A DNA stretch of 64,000 nucleotides from assembly GCF_027359925.1 (NCBI RefSeq), contig NZ_CP114767.1:1-64000 (forward strand), written 5' to 3'. Both the position numbers and the translations under genes were made by a program. The notes under the pieces are model-generated. The model was given only the letters and a program-made list of their open reading frames with translations, did not search any database and was not told where the DNA came from. This DNA is from Hymenobacter canadensis. Its GTDB lineage: Bacteria; Bacteroidota; Bacteroidia; Cytophagales; Hymenobacteraceae. Shown piece after piece: positions 17,963 through 27,068 of the stretch; positions within the stretch are counted from its first letter, which is position 1; each line of letters begins with the position of its first letter.

Positions 17963-19132
17963 ATGACCTCCGTTTCCAGCTTCCTCAACAAAGCCACCCG
18001 CACCGTCCTCTGGCGTACCGGCCTAGGCCGCAAGGCGGCGGCCAGCTATTGGACCAACCGGGCCGAAGGCGCGGGCTTCCGCTACCTGTACCGCGAAACC
18101 GACGACGTATTTGCCAACGTGCCCACGCAGTTCGCGGACCCGGTATTCACGAAGTTCATTGCGGAGGATAATAAGCGCTGGACTATGCAGGAAAGCTCCG
18201 TGGTGGAAGTGCAGGACGTGCTGCTGGAGCCGGAGCGCCTGCTGGGCATCCGGGCCGGGCGGGAAGTGGTGGAGCAAACTGTGGTGTACAAGCACGACCG
18301 GCAGTACCCGTACATTCTGCCCTACCTGCTGCGGCCGGCCAATACCACCCAGCTGGCCACGGCTATCTGGTACGATGGCTCGGCGACCCGCAACTATTTC
18401 CACCATCTGGTAGATGCCCTCATCAGCCTGCAACAGCTGGAACGTAGCAAGCTGCCGCTGGATACGCCCGTGCTCATCACCAAGCATATGTACGACACGG
18501 TATATTTCCATTACCTGTACCAGCGCAGTACACAGTTGCGGCAGCTGAACTGGTACGTGGTGGGCGACCAGGAATGGGTGCAGGTGCAAAAGCTCTACAA
18601 GCTGCAAACCGCGCCGTACAGCCCAGCCGCCTGGCGCACTATGCGCGAGTTGTACACCATGCCCGACGTGAAGCCCTGGCGCAAGGTGTTCCTGAACCGG
18701 GACCGGAACCGCTACGGCCGCTACCTCGACAACGAGCGGGAAGTAGTGGACATGCTCAAGCGACACGGTTTCGAGGAAATGTTTGCCGAAAACCTCACCA
18801 TTGAGCAGCAGGCCCAACTGTTCCAGGAAACCGAATATCTGGTGGCCCTGCACGGAGCCGGCATGATTCAGCAGTTCTTCATGAACTACGCCCACAGCCA
18901 CGTTATCGAAATAATGCCCGGCAACTACCTCCAACCGCTCTATTATTGGCAGGCCTACACGATGGGCCTGAAGTATTACGACGTAATCGTGGGCGGCAAC
19001 ATGCGCGACGGTAAAGAGTACCCGGTAAACGTGGTAGCCGTGGAAGCGGCCGTGGAGCGGATGCTGAGTAACCAGCACCCCGGGCGCGTGTATGGTCTCA
19101 CGGCACTCCCGGCGGCTCCGGCTGTTTCTTGA
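17963..19132 (+). CDS. Glycosyltransferase family 61
   Basis: 389 residues. The pattern RNYFHHLVDAL at about 143-153 and LHGAGM at 296-301 is the signature of GT61 (DUF563) transferases, found in capsule and lipopolysaccharide clusters of bacteria as well as in plants. The HVIEIMPG stretch after it also fits. The enzyme probably works in the cytoplasm on a glycan intermediate. It starts 9 bp after a terminator, so it may need its own promoter or readthrough. The next gene begins 4 bp after its stop. Confidence 0.85.
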   Translation: MTSVSSFLNKATRTVLWRTGLGRKAAASYWTNRAEGAGFRYLYRETDDVFANVPTQFADPVFTKFIAEDNKRWTMQESSVVEVQDVLLEPERLLGIRAGREVVEQTVVYKHDRQYPYILPYLLRPANTTQLATAIWYDGSATRNYFHHLVDALISLQQLERSKLPLDTPVLITKHMYDTVYFHYLYQRSTQLRQLNWYVVGDQEWVQVQKLYKLQTAPYSPAAWRTMRELYTMPDVKPWRKVFLNRDRNRYGRYLDNEREVVDMLKRHGFEEMFAENLTIEQQAQLFQETEYLVALHGAGMIQQFFMNYAHSHVIEIMPGNYLQPLYYWQAYTMGLKYYDVIVGGNMRDGKEYPVNVVAVEAAVERMLSNQHPGRVYGLTALPAAPAVS

Positions 19133-19136
19133 GCCT

Positions 19137-20342
19137 ATGAAACTCCTCATCGTGTTGGAAGACCTGCGCACTGGTGGGGCCCAGACGTTTGCTTTGCGTC
19201 TGGCGCAGGCCTTGCACATTGCCGGCCATCAGGTGCATATCTATGATCAATACGCGCACCTGGTCAACCAAGAGCTGGTGCGGCAGCTTGCTCCCGATGT
19301 ACCGGTGGTTTCCTACGGGGCCGCCTCGCCGGGGCTGGATGTGGTGCTGCGCAAAGCGGCCGGGCTGGGCCGGCGCCTTGGCCGCCCCGACTGGCTGCGG
19401 GAGCAGCAGGTTATCCGCCACCTGCGCCAGACCATTCAGCGCCTGCAGCCTGACGTGGTAAACAGCCACACCATTAAGGCCGATTACGTAGCGGCCAAAG
19501 CCTTGCAAGGATTGAGTGCCCCGCTAGTGATTACCATGCACGGCTGCTATGAGCTGTTTCTGCACAAAGCTGACGCGCCCGAAGTCACGCCCAAGGGCAA
19601 TTTTGCGTTGCAACATGCGGCGGCCGTGGTATATCTTACAGCCAAGAACCTGGAAATATTCGAGCAACAGGGTGTCCGGCCGTTAAATAAGCTGCTAAAC
19701 CGCAAAATCTACAACGGCTTCGACGGGCAGTTCTCGGCTGAAAAATCGCAGCATACCCGCGCCACGCTGGGTATTCCAGCTGAAGCTAAGGTGTTCGGGA
19801 TGGTAGCGCGGGGCATCCCGGAAAAAGGCTGGGCCCACGCCGTCAACTCGTTCTTGGCCCTGGAAGCTGCCCACCCCGAGCTGCACCTAGTGCTGGTAGG
19901 GGGGAGTGACTACCTCACCCAGCTGCGGGCCGAGCACCCGCATCCGCGCCTGCACTTCACCAACGTTTCGCGCAACCCTATTGATTGGGTCGACTTGTTT
20001 GATGTTGGGCTGCTACCCAGTTATTTTCGCGCCGAAAGCCTACCCAATTCCATTGTGGAATACCTTTCGTGTGGCAAGCCGGTTATTGCCACTCGTATTG
20101 GCGAGGTGCCGGCCATGTTGGCGGCGGCGGGCGGTACAGCCGGTATGCTGGTAGAGCAGGTAAACCATCAGCTACTCGATCCTACGCAACTCACCGAGGC
20201 CATGCGCCTGTACCTGACGCAGCCGACGTTGCTAGCTGAGCACCAGGACCGGGCCAGCCTGGCCTTCGATAAATTCAGGATGCCGTACTGTTTGCAGCAA
20301 TACGAGCAGGTCTTTAGGCAGGTCATGACGCCGTCGAAATAG
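19137..20342 (+). CDS. Glycosyltransferase family 4, paralogue A
   Basis: 401 residues from ATG 19137 (MKLLIVLEDLRTGGAQTFALRL). Upstream in-frame codons overlap the GT61 gene and are not used. The N-terminal GGAQTFALRLAQALH is shared exactly with the next gene. The donor half has MVARGIPEKGW and LPSYFRAESLPNSIVEYLSCGKPV. The two genes are tandem paralogues, and the gene at 9387 is a more distant third copy. Duplicated GTs of this kind often differ in donor or linkage. Confidence 0.88.
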   Translation: MKLLIVLEDLRTGGAQTFALRLAQALHIAGHQVHIYDQYAHLVNQELVRQLAPDVPVVSYGAASPGLDVVLRKAAGLGRRLGRPDWLREQQVIRHLRQTIQRLQPDVVNSHTIKADYVAAKALQGLSAPLVITMHGCYELFLHKADAPEVTPKGNFALQHAAAVVYLTAKNLEIFEQQGVRPLNKLLNRKIYNGFDGQFSAEKSQHTRATLGIPAEAKVFGMVARGIPEKGWAHAVNSFLALEAAHPELHLVLVGGSDYLTQLRAEHPHPRLHFTNVSRNPIDWVDLFDVGLLPSYFRAESLPNSIVEYLSCGKPVIATRIGEVPAMLAAAGGTAGMLVEQVNHQLLDPTQLTEAMRLYLTQPTLLAEHQDRASLAFDKFRMPYCLQQYEQVFRQVMTPSK

Positions 20343-20414
20343 CAGATTGTATACACTAGCCTTATTAACCCGTCCTGAGCGTGCGGTAATAAGTCAGAAG
20401 CCGAAAGATAAAAA

Positions 20415-21647
20415 ATGAACATACTTGTTGCCGTTGAAGAGTTGCGCATCGGAGGCGCTCAGACATTTGCGCTACGGTTAGCGCAGGCCCTGCACGAGGC
20501 TGGTCACCGGGTGTACCTGTACGCTATGTACTGGCAATACACCGAGCACGATTTGGTGCAGCGCCTAGCTCCCAACGTGGAGCTGCTGGAGTACCGGCCG
20601 GCCTCAGCCGGGCTGGATACTTTGCTGCTCCGTACCGATGACTGGCTCCAGCGCCACGGCCGTGCCCTCAGCCTGCGCCGACCGGTGCTCCTGCGGCACC
20701 TGCGTCAGGTAGTGGCGGAGAAGCAGATTGATGTGGTCAGTAGCAACACGTTCAAGTGTGATGCCCTGCTGGCCGAGGCGTTGCAGCACTTCCCGCGTGT
20801 GCCGCTGGTTGTAACCATGCACGGCGACTACGAGCAGTTCCTGGCGTTCTACCAGCAGCGGCAGCAATACGTCATTCCCAACTACCGTTCAAAGCTGACC
20901 AGCACTATTGCCCGCATTAACGGTGTGGCGTACCTCTCGGAGCAGAATCTGGAGGCAGTACGCCTAAACCAAGGGGTGGCGGGCAACATCCGGTTACGCC
21001 AGATCTACAATGGTCTGGATGGCCGGATATCAGCCGAGGCCGGTAAGTACACGCGTCCGCAACTCGGTATAGCTCCCGGAGCGCTGGTGTTTGGTATGGT
21101 CGCGCGCGGAGTCCCGGAAAAAGGGTGGGAGCCGGTCATCCGGGCCTATCAGCGTCTGCGTGCTGAAATGAGCCGCCCAACCAACCTGTTGCTAGTGGGT
21201 GCCAGTCCGTTCCTGACGCAGCTCAGCGAGAAATATCAGGACGATGACAGTCTGCGGTTCCTAGGCTTCGTCAACAACCCCATCGACTGCGTAAGAAGCT
21301 TTGATGTAGGCATTCTTGCCTCTTCCCTCAAAGAAAGCCTGCCCAATTCTATTGCAGAATACCTGTTCTGTGGAAAGGCGGTGATATCGACGGATGTGGG
21401 CGAAATCCGGCAAATGATTCGCACCGATGCCGGCCAGGAAGCTGGAGTGCTGATTGAGTTTCCGCTGCAGGGCCTTGCCGATGAGGCATTGTTGTACCAG
21501 GCCATGCGCCGGTATGCTACTGATGCTCCGTTACTGGCACAGCATCAGCAATGGGCGCAGCGGGCCTTCGGTAAGTTTGATATGAAGCAGTGCATAGCGG
21601 CCTACACTCAGCTGTATCAGGACAGCATCAACATAGTAGCTTCATGA
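20415..21647 (+). CDS. Glycosyltransferase family 4, paralogue B
   Basis: 410 residues starting MNILVAVEELRIGGAQTFALRL. It shares the GGAQTFALRLAQALH block, MVARGVPEKGW and the ESLPNSIAEYLFCGKAV donor motif with the preceding gene. A 72-bp AT-richer gap separates the two. Its stop TGA overlaps the ATG of the next gene, which implies coupled translation. GT4 enzymes with this loop are typically cytoplasmic and membrane-associated. Confidence 0.88.
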   Translation: MNILVAVEELRIGGAQTFALRLAQALHEAGHRVYLYAMYWQYTEHDLVQRLAPNVELLEYRPASAGLDTLLLRTDDWLQRHGRALSLRRPVLLRHLRQVVAEKQIDVVSSNTFKCDALLAEALQHFPRVPLVVTMHGDYEQFLAFYQQRQQYVIPNYRSKLTSTIARINGVAYLSEQNLEAVRLNQGVAGNIRLRQIYNGLDGRISAEAGKYTRPQLGIAPGALVFGMVARGVPEKGWEPVIRAYQRLRAEMSRPTNLLLVGASPFLTQLSEKYQDDDSLRFLGFVNNPIDCVRSFDVGILASSLKESLPNSIAEYLFCGKAVISTDVGEIRQMIRTDAGQEAGVLIEFPLQGLADEALLYQAMRRYATDAPLLAQHQQWAQRAFGKFDMKQCIAAYTQLYQDSINIVAS

Positions 21648-22900
21648 GTAAGTCTCAAGCACCCTCCCGCAATTTGCTCCTTCTGATTCCGAACCTGGGC
21701 CTGGGCGGGGCGCAGCGCGTCTTCCACGACCACAGCGTGGAACTGGCCAAGCACTACCAGGTGACGGAAGCCGTGTTCAACATGGAAGGCGGCAACATGT
21801 ACCCCAGCGGCAACGAAATGCTGAGTCTGGGAGTGGACGGTGGCGGCAGTCCGGCCGACAAAATCCGCAACTTCGGACGCCGCATCGGGCGGCTGCGAGC
21901 CCTCAAGCGCCGCCTGCAGGCCGATGTGTGCGTGAGCCACCTAGAAGGGGCCGACTACGTAAACCTGCTCAGCAAGGGCTCCGAAAAAGTGGTGCTCTGC
22001 ATCCACGGCTCCAAGCTACACGACGGTAACATTACCGGCTTAGTGGGCTGGTTGCGGAAGAAAGTGCTGATGCCCGGCCTCTACAACCGCGCCGATAAAA
22101 TAGTAACGGTCAGCCGCGACATCAACCCAGAGCTGATTGAGGGTTTCGGGGTGAAGCCCGAGAAGCTGGTCACCATCAACAACTTCTTCGAGGTAGCCCA
22201 GATTGAGGCGAAGTCGCGGGAGCCTCTGACGGCCCAGGAGAAGGCGGTGTATAACGCCGCGCCGGTACTCGTGACATCGGGCCGCCTGACTATCCAGAAA
22301 AATCAGGCGCCGCTGCTCGACTCATTTGTGGCGCTGATTAAGCGCCGGCCGGCCAAACTGTTGTTTGTGGGCGACGGAGAGCTGCGCGATGACCTTACCC
22401 GCCACGCCCGTAAGCTGGGCCTGCGCGTGTATGAGGCGTGGAACCAAGATGCACTAACGCCCGACTACGATGTGTATTTTCTGGGGCTGCAGCAGAACCC
22501 ATTCAAGTACATTCGGCCGGCGGCGCTGTTTGTGTTTCCCTCGGCCTGGGAAGGTTTCCCGATGGCGCTGGGCGAGGCCATGATTTGCGGCGTGCCGGCC
22601 GTAACTACCGACTGCCCCACCGGCCCCCGCGAAATTCTGGCGCCCAACACGACCACGCCGGCCAGTGGTATTCGGGCGGCCGAGAAGGCCGAGTTTGGCA
22701 TGCTGATGCCCATGCTCAACCAACCCGCAACCTTGGCGGCCGATCAGCGGATATGGACCGAAACGCTCTATCAATTGCTTGGTGATGCTGAGGAGCGGCA
22801 GCGACTGGGGCAGTTGGCCAGCCAGCGAATGCAGGACTTCACCCGCGAAAAAATCTTCAGTCAGTGGGTGAGCATGCTTGATGACGTACTTGCAAAATAA
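21644..22900 (+). CDS. Glycosyltransferase family 4
   Basis: 418 residues from ATG 21644, overlapping the preceding stop (ATGA). It starts MSKSQAPSRNLLLLIPNLGLGGAQRVFHDH, with the acceptor-side LGGAQR loop. The donor half shows SGRLTIQKNQ and SAWEGFPMALGEAMICGVPAV, a classic E-x7-E site. A segment near 355-375 (TTPASGIRAAEKAEFGML) is longer than usual. The stop overlaps the next start by one base (TAATG). Confidence 0.88.
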   Translation: MSKSQAPSRNLLLLIPNLGLGGAQRVFHDHSVELAKHYQVTEAVFNMEGGNMYPSGNEMLSLGVDGGGSPADKIRNFGRRIGRLRALKRRLQADVCVSHLEGADYVNLLSKGSEKVVLCIHGSKLHDGNITGLVGWLRKKVLMPGLYNRADKIVTVSRDINPELIEGFGVKPEKLVTINNFFEVAQIEAKSREPLTAQEKAVYNAAPVLVTSGRLTIQKNQAPLLDSFVALIKRRPAKLLFVGDGELRDDLTRHARKLGLRVYEAWNQDALTPDYDVYFLGLQQNPFKYIRPAALFVFPSAWEGFPMALGEAMICGVPAVTTDCPTGPREILAPNTTTPASGIRAAEKAEFGMLMPMLNQPATLAADQRIWTETLYQLLGDAEERQRLGQLASQRMQDFTREKIFSQWVSMLDDVLAK

Positions 22901-24039
22901 TGCCGGATTCCACCACCAAACCCATCATCCTCATCGCCGATAACTCTACGGCCGTAACCGGGGCGCTAATGGCTATGCGCAACGCCACTGACCAGCTGCG
23001 GCAGCAGTATGAGTTTGTGTACGTGCTGCCCAGCGGGAGCAAGGGCCGCGGCGTGCTGGAAGAGTCCGGCTACCAGGTGCATGAGCTGCCCTTTGTGGAA
23101 ATCAGCAAACGAGTGCGGAGCCTGTTACTGTACGGGCCGATGCTGCTGCTCAACGGCTGGCGGCTGGCCGGGCTGGTACGCCGGGAGCGGGCCGTGCTGG
23201 TACACATGAACGACTTCTATAACCTGACGGGCGTGCTGGCGCGGCTGCTCACGGGCCGGCCGCTGGTGACGCACGTGCGGTTTCTGCCTCACACGCAGAT
23301 GCAGCCGCTGGCCCGCACCTGGCGCTGGGTGGCCGAGCACTTGGCGCAGCGCGTGATATGCGTTTCTCAGGCTGTATATTCGTATTTTCAGCCGCTGCCG
23401 CACATCAGCGTCATTTTCGATCCGGTGCCGGAAAGCGAGAAATATCCGCCCACCGACCTCACTCCCCGGCCCGATGGCAGCGTGCGGGTGTTGTTTCTGG
23501 GCAACTACATTCCCGGTAAAGGCCAGAATTTCGCCGTGGAAGCCTTTAAAACCGCGTATGCGCAGCAACCTAACCTGCGGCTGCACTTTGCCGGCGGGGA
23601 TATGGGGCTGGAGAAAAACCGCGCGTATCGGCGACAGCTGGAAACGGCCGTAGCCGCCGCTGGCTTGCTGGAAGTCGTGACGTTCGGCAGTTTCGTGCAG
23701 GATGTGGAAGCGGCCATCAAACAGGCCGATATCGTGCTGAACTTCTCCGAGTCGGAATCCTTTTCGCTCACCTGCCTCGATGCGCTGTACTTCGGAACAC
23801 CCCTAATTGCCACCGACTGCGGCGGCCCCGCCGAGCTGTTCGAATCGGGCCGCTCCGGTCTGCTGGTACCCAACCGCGACGTGCCCACCATGACGCAGGC
23901 TTTGCTGCAACTGGCCGCCGATGCCGGGTTGCGTCAGCAGTTTGCCGCCGCTGGCCGGGAATTCGTGCGCCACAAGTTCCGGCCGGCATCCAGCTACGAG
24001 CAGCTCGGCCAGCTATACGCCGGGGTTATGGGGAAATAA
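22900..24039 (+). CDS. Glycosyltransferase family 4
   Basis: 379 residues, starting at the last base of the previous stop codon. The middle has FLGNYIPGKGQNFAVEAF. The C-terminal half has SESESFSLTCLDALYFGTPLIATD (E-x7-E type) and ends with LLVPNRDVPTMTQALL and FVRHKFRPASSYEQLG. That ending matters because a degenerate copy of it lies downstream of the next gene, at 25159-25341. Confidence 0.88.
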   Translation: MPDSTTKPIILIADNSTAVTGALMAMRNATDQLRQQYEFVYVLPSGSKGRGVLEESGYQVHELPFVEISKRVRSLLLYGPMLLLNGWRLAGLVRRERAVLVHMNDFYNLTGVLARLLTGRPLVTHVRFLPHTQMQPLARTWRWVAEHLAQRVICVSQAVYSYFQPLPHISVIFDPVPESEKYPPTDLTPRPDGSVRVLFLGNYIPGKGQNFAVEAFKTAYAQQPNLRLHFAGGDMGLEKNRAYRRQLETAVAAAGLLEVVTFGSFVQDVEAAIKQADIVLNFSESESFSLTCLDALYFGTPLIATDCGGPAELFESGRSGLLVPNRDVPTMTQALLQLAADAGLRQQFAAAGREFVRHKFRPASSYEQLGQLYAGVMGK

Positions 24040-24070
24040 AGCGTGTAACCTTGTCATCAGGTAAAAGAAT

Positions 24071-25051
24071 ATGTCAGAACGTAATTACACAATCGACGCT
24101 TTTCGTTTGCTAGGAGCATTATCAGTTGTTGCTTTGCATGTTCCGTACGGAGACATGAACAACTCATTGGTATTGGGTATCCGAATGTGGGGTAGATGGG
24201 CAGTTCCATTCTTTTTCCTTCTGAGCGGCTACTTTTTTGAGCAAAACTATGCCAAGATAGGTGACATGCAGTTCGCTAAGACAATCAGAAATTTGCTCTC
24301 TATATTCATAGTTGCTAATGCGATTTATATTGTGAGTTATTTTTTTACGGGAGAAAAAAATATTTACAACTTGGCAGACTTTCATAACCTTGATAATGGA
24401 GTGGCAGGGCATCTATGGTTTATTGGATCCATGGTATTTGCCTACGTAGTATTTGTATACGTATTGAAAAAAATTGATGTAAAATATTATATACTAATTG
24501 CGCTTATACTGTATAGTGGTTTGCTGTATTGTGATGCGTATTCTAAGCTTTTTTACGTAAAAGCAGATCATGATCTGGTTAGATACATTATTTCTGTACC
24601 TTTTATATTGGCCGGCTATTACGTATCGAAGTTTTCAGTGTTGGAAAAATATAGTAATAAGTATTTGTATTTTGCGCTGGTATTTCTAGGATTACTAATT
24701 CAGGCGGCTGAGTTTATTGGTTTGTATAAGCTCAGTGGATATGGTCCACATGGTCAAGAATTTGTATTTGGGAGTGCTATTTTTGCATTTGGCATGTTTG
24801 GCCTGGCATTTAGTATTAAAAACGATGTTGACAATGTGTTTTCTTCTCTGGGTAGAAAATATTCTCTTCTGATATATCTGTACCATCCTCTTGTCAACGT
24901 GTTCCTGTTTGCGTTTTGGAAACCCCGTGAGCTAGGCGGGCGGTTTCTCTACATAACCAATCCGGTTATTAGTTTTCTGCTGTGTGTATCCTTATTTGTG
25001 CTCTTGGATAAGGTTGCTCCCAAGGTAGTTAAAGTGCTTAATGGAGGGTAA
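24071..25051 (+). CDS. Acyltransferase 3 family membrane protein (low GC, likely acquired)
   Basis: 326 residues with about ten membrane segments. It starts MSERNYTIDAFRLLGALSVVALHV; the family Arg (R12) and His (H23) are both there. Acyltransferase-3 proteins O-acylate sugars of surface glycans from the membrane. The DNA is much poorer in GC than the flanking GT genes, and a degenerate copy of the upstream GT's last codons follows the gene. This suggests that the gene was inserted here together with a duplicated GT end. The donor acyl group and target are unknown. Confidence 0.85.
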   Translation: MSERNYTIDAFRLLGALSVVALHVPYGDMNNSLVLGIRMWGRWAVPFFFLLSGYFFEQNYAKIGDMQFAKTIRNLLSIFIVANAIYIVSYFFTGEKNIYNLADFHNLDNGVAGHLWFIGSMVFAYVVFVYVLKKIDVKYYILIALILYSGLLYCDAYSKLFYVKADHDLVRYIISVPFILAGYYVSKFSVLEKYSNKYLYFALVFLGLLIQAAEFIGLYKLSGYGPHGQEFVFGSAIFAFGMFGLAFSIKNDVDNVFSSLGRKYSLLIYLYHPLVNVFLFAFWKPRELGGRFLYITNPVISFLLCVSLFVLLDKVAPKVVKVLNGG

Positions 25052-25158
25052 AACACTGTCTTTATAACGGTCTGACCAGCGGTACTACCGCCTTTGAGTA
25101 GATAGTTATCCCGTATCAAATCAGGTACTAGATGCCAAATTAGGTACTGCAGTTGAAG

Positions 25159-25341
25159 ATGGAAAATGTCGTTTCCGTCCTATTGCTGCCCAATAGAGAT
25201 ATGTATGCCATGACTCAAGCCATATCGGTATTAACCGCTAATGAAAGTTTGTACACTGGTTTCGCCGCTACCGGCCGAAAATTCGTGCGGCATAAGTTCC
25301 GGGCGGCGAATACATACGAGCAGTTGGGGGCAGCTGTATAA
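25159..25341 (+). pseudogene. Remnant of a GT4 C-terminus, duplicated from the upstream gene
   Basis: The reading frame encodes LLLPNRDMYAMTQA and, further on, GRKFVRHKFRAANTYEQLG. This matches the end of the GT4 protein at 22900-24039 (LLVPNRDVPTMTQA and GREFVRHKFRPASSYEQLG). Over the last 23 shared residues about 18 are identical. Nothing of the rest of the enzyme is present, so this is a non-functional fragment left by duplication or by the event that brought in the acyltransferase gene. Confidence 0.75.
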
Positions 25342-25428
25342 GCAGCTTACAGTGGGTAGTTCAGCGCATCGGTATCCGACCGGCAACCCCTTGCCGAACT
25401 GCGGACAGCTTTCAAAAAATGCTCTGAT

Positions 25429-26133
25429 ATGATCAAACGTGTTGCTATCCTGCAGTCCAACTACATTCCCTGGAAAGGCTACTTCGATCTGCTGAACAGT
25501 GTCGACGACTTCATCTTCTATGATGAAGTGCAGTACACCAAAAATGACTGGCGCAACCGCAACCGCATCAAAACCGCGCAGGGCGTGCAGTGGCTGACTA
25601 TGCCTGTGCGGCAGGAAAGGCTGGCCCAGACCATCAGTGAAACCGAGGTTTCTGACCCCGCCTGGCGCGCACGGCACTGGCGCACGCTGGCGCAGGCGTA
25701 CGCGCGGTCTCCGCACTTTGAGCAGTATCGCCCTGAGTTGGAGAAGCTGTATGCCGTGGATGAAACGCGGCTCAGCGTTATCAACCAGCGCTTTATTCGG
25801 GCCATCCAAGGATGGTTGGGGAGCGAAACCCGGCTGCACTCAGCGGCTGATTTTACCGTGGATGGTGACCGGACGGCACGGCTGGTGCAGCTGGTGCAGG
25901 CAGTGGGTGGCACCGAGTACGTGTCGGGTCCGGCGGCCAGCGCGTATCTTGATGCCGACCAGTTTGCCCGGGCGGGCATAGACCTTACCTGGATGAGCTA
26001 CGAAGGATACCCCGAATACCCCCAGCTGCACGGCCCGTTTGAGCACCGCGTGAGCGTGCTGGACCTGCTGCTGAACACGGGGCCTGAGGCGGCGCGCTAC
26101 ATGCTGTCCTTCCCAAACCACACGGCCCTATGA
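25429..26133 (+). CDS. WbqC-like family protein
   Basis: 234 residues starting MIKRVAILQSNYIPWKGYFDLL, followed by FIFYDEVQYTKNDWRNRNRIKT, the usual opening of WbqC-like proteins. The GxxAxxYLD segment GPAASAYLD near 168 and YPQLHGPFEHRVSVLDLL near the end are also family marks. The family is found in sugar clusters and is often next to WecE-like aminotransferases, as here; the biochemical role is not established. The stop overlaps the start of the next gene (ATGATG). Confidence 0.88.
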   Translation: MIKRVAILQSNYIPWKGYFDLLNSVDDFIFYDEVQYTKNDWRNRNRIKTAQGVQWLTMPVRQERLAQTISETEVSDPAWRARHWRTLAQAYARSPHFEQYRPELEKLYAVDETRLSVINQRFIRAIQGWLGSETRLHSAADFTVDGDRTARLVQLVQAVGGTEYVSGPAASAYLDADQFARAGIDLTWMSYEGYPEYPQLHGPFEHRVSVLDLLLNTGPEAARYMLSFPNHTAL

Positions 26134-27059
26134 TGCCCGACTACTCAGTGGTGGTGCCCGTGTACCAGGGGCAGGAGACGTTGCGGCCGCTGGCGCTGCA
26201 GCTCCGACAGTTTTTCGAAGCGCACGGCTACTCCTACGAGCTGATCTTCGTGCACGACTACGGGCCCGATAAATCGTGGAGTGTAGTCCGGGAACTGCGG
26301 CAGGAGCTGGGCGCTGAGGTAATGCGGGCGGTACGGCTGGCCCGCAACTTCGGGCAGCACAACGCGCTACTCTGCGGTTTTCGGCACGCGCGCGGCCGGT
26401 TTTTTATCACCCTCGACGAAGACCTGCAGCACGCCCCGGCCGATATAGCGCTGCTCATCGGGCGGCAGCAGGAAGCCGACTATGACGTGGTGTATGGCTG
26501 CTACGAAGCACGCCGCCATGCAGGGTGGCGCAACCTGTCGTCGGGGCTGCTGCGGCGGTTGCTGCGCGCCGGCATTCCCGATCTGCACCCCGACTACTCG
26601 CCCTTCCGGCTGCTGAAGGCCAGCGTGGGCCGGCACTGCCTGGAAATGCGTAACTCCTACACGTTTCTGGATGGCTACCTGACCTGGGTAACGGCGCACG
26701 TGGGCAGCGTGCCGGTATCGCACGGGCCGCGGGCTGGCGGCCAGAGTGCCTATACCTTGCGGAAGCTGCTGCGGCACTCGCTCAACATCTTCATCACCTT
26801 CTCCGATGCCCCGGTGCGGCTGCTCACCTACGCCTCGGTGCTGGTTTTTCTGCTGACTACGTTCTATTCGGGCTATATTCTACTGCGCAAGCTGCTCTAC
26901 AACGATTTGCTGCCGGGTTTTGCCTCGCTGATCATTGCCATTGGCTTCGGGGTGGGCCTGCTGCTGCTGGGCATGGGGATCTTAGGGGAGTACATTCATC
27001 AAATCAACCTCAAAACCACGCGCCGCCCCAATTTCGTGGAGGCCGAAACGCTGGATTAG
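26130..27059 (+). CDS. GtrB/DPM1-like glycosyltransferase family 2, membrane-anchored
   Basis: 309 residues. The GT-A domain has YSVVVPVYQG, LARNFGQHNALLCG and the acidic FITLDEDLQHAP (metal-binding DED) near residue 95. Two C-terminal membrane helices (about 228-252 and 262-288) match bactoprenol-phosphate sugar transferases such as GtrB and ArnC. Such enzymes load a sugar onto undecaprenyl phosphate for use outside the membrane. Overlap with the WbqC-like gene and closeness to the NeuD-like and WecE-like genes suggest that it handles an amino-deoxy sugar made by them. Confidence 0.88.
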   Translation: MMPDYSVVVPVYQGQETLRPLALQLRQFFEAHGYSYELIFVHDYGPDKSWSVVRELRQELGAEVMRAVRLARNFGQHNALLCGFRHARGRFFITLDEDLQHAPADIALLIGRQQEADYDVVYGCYEARRHAGWRNLSSGLLRRLLRAGIPDLHPDYSPFRLLKASVGRHCLEMRNSYTFLDGYLTWVTAHVGSVPVSHGPRAGGQSAYTLRKLLRHSLNIFITFSDAPVRLLTYASVLVFLLTTFYSGYILLRKLLYNDLLPGFASLIIAIGFGVGLLLLGMGILGEYIHQINLKTTRRPNFVEAETLD

Positions 27060-27068
27060 CCTGCCTGT

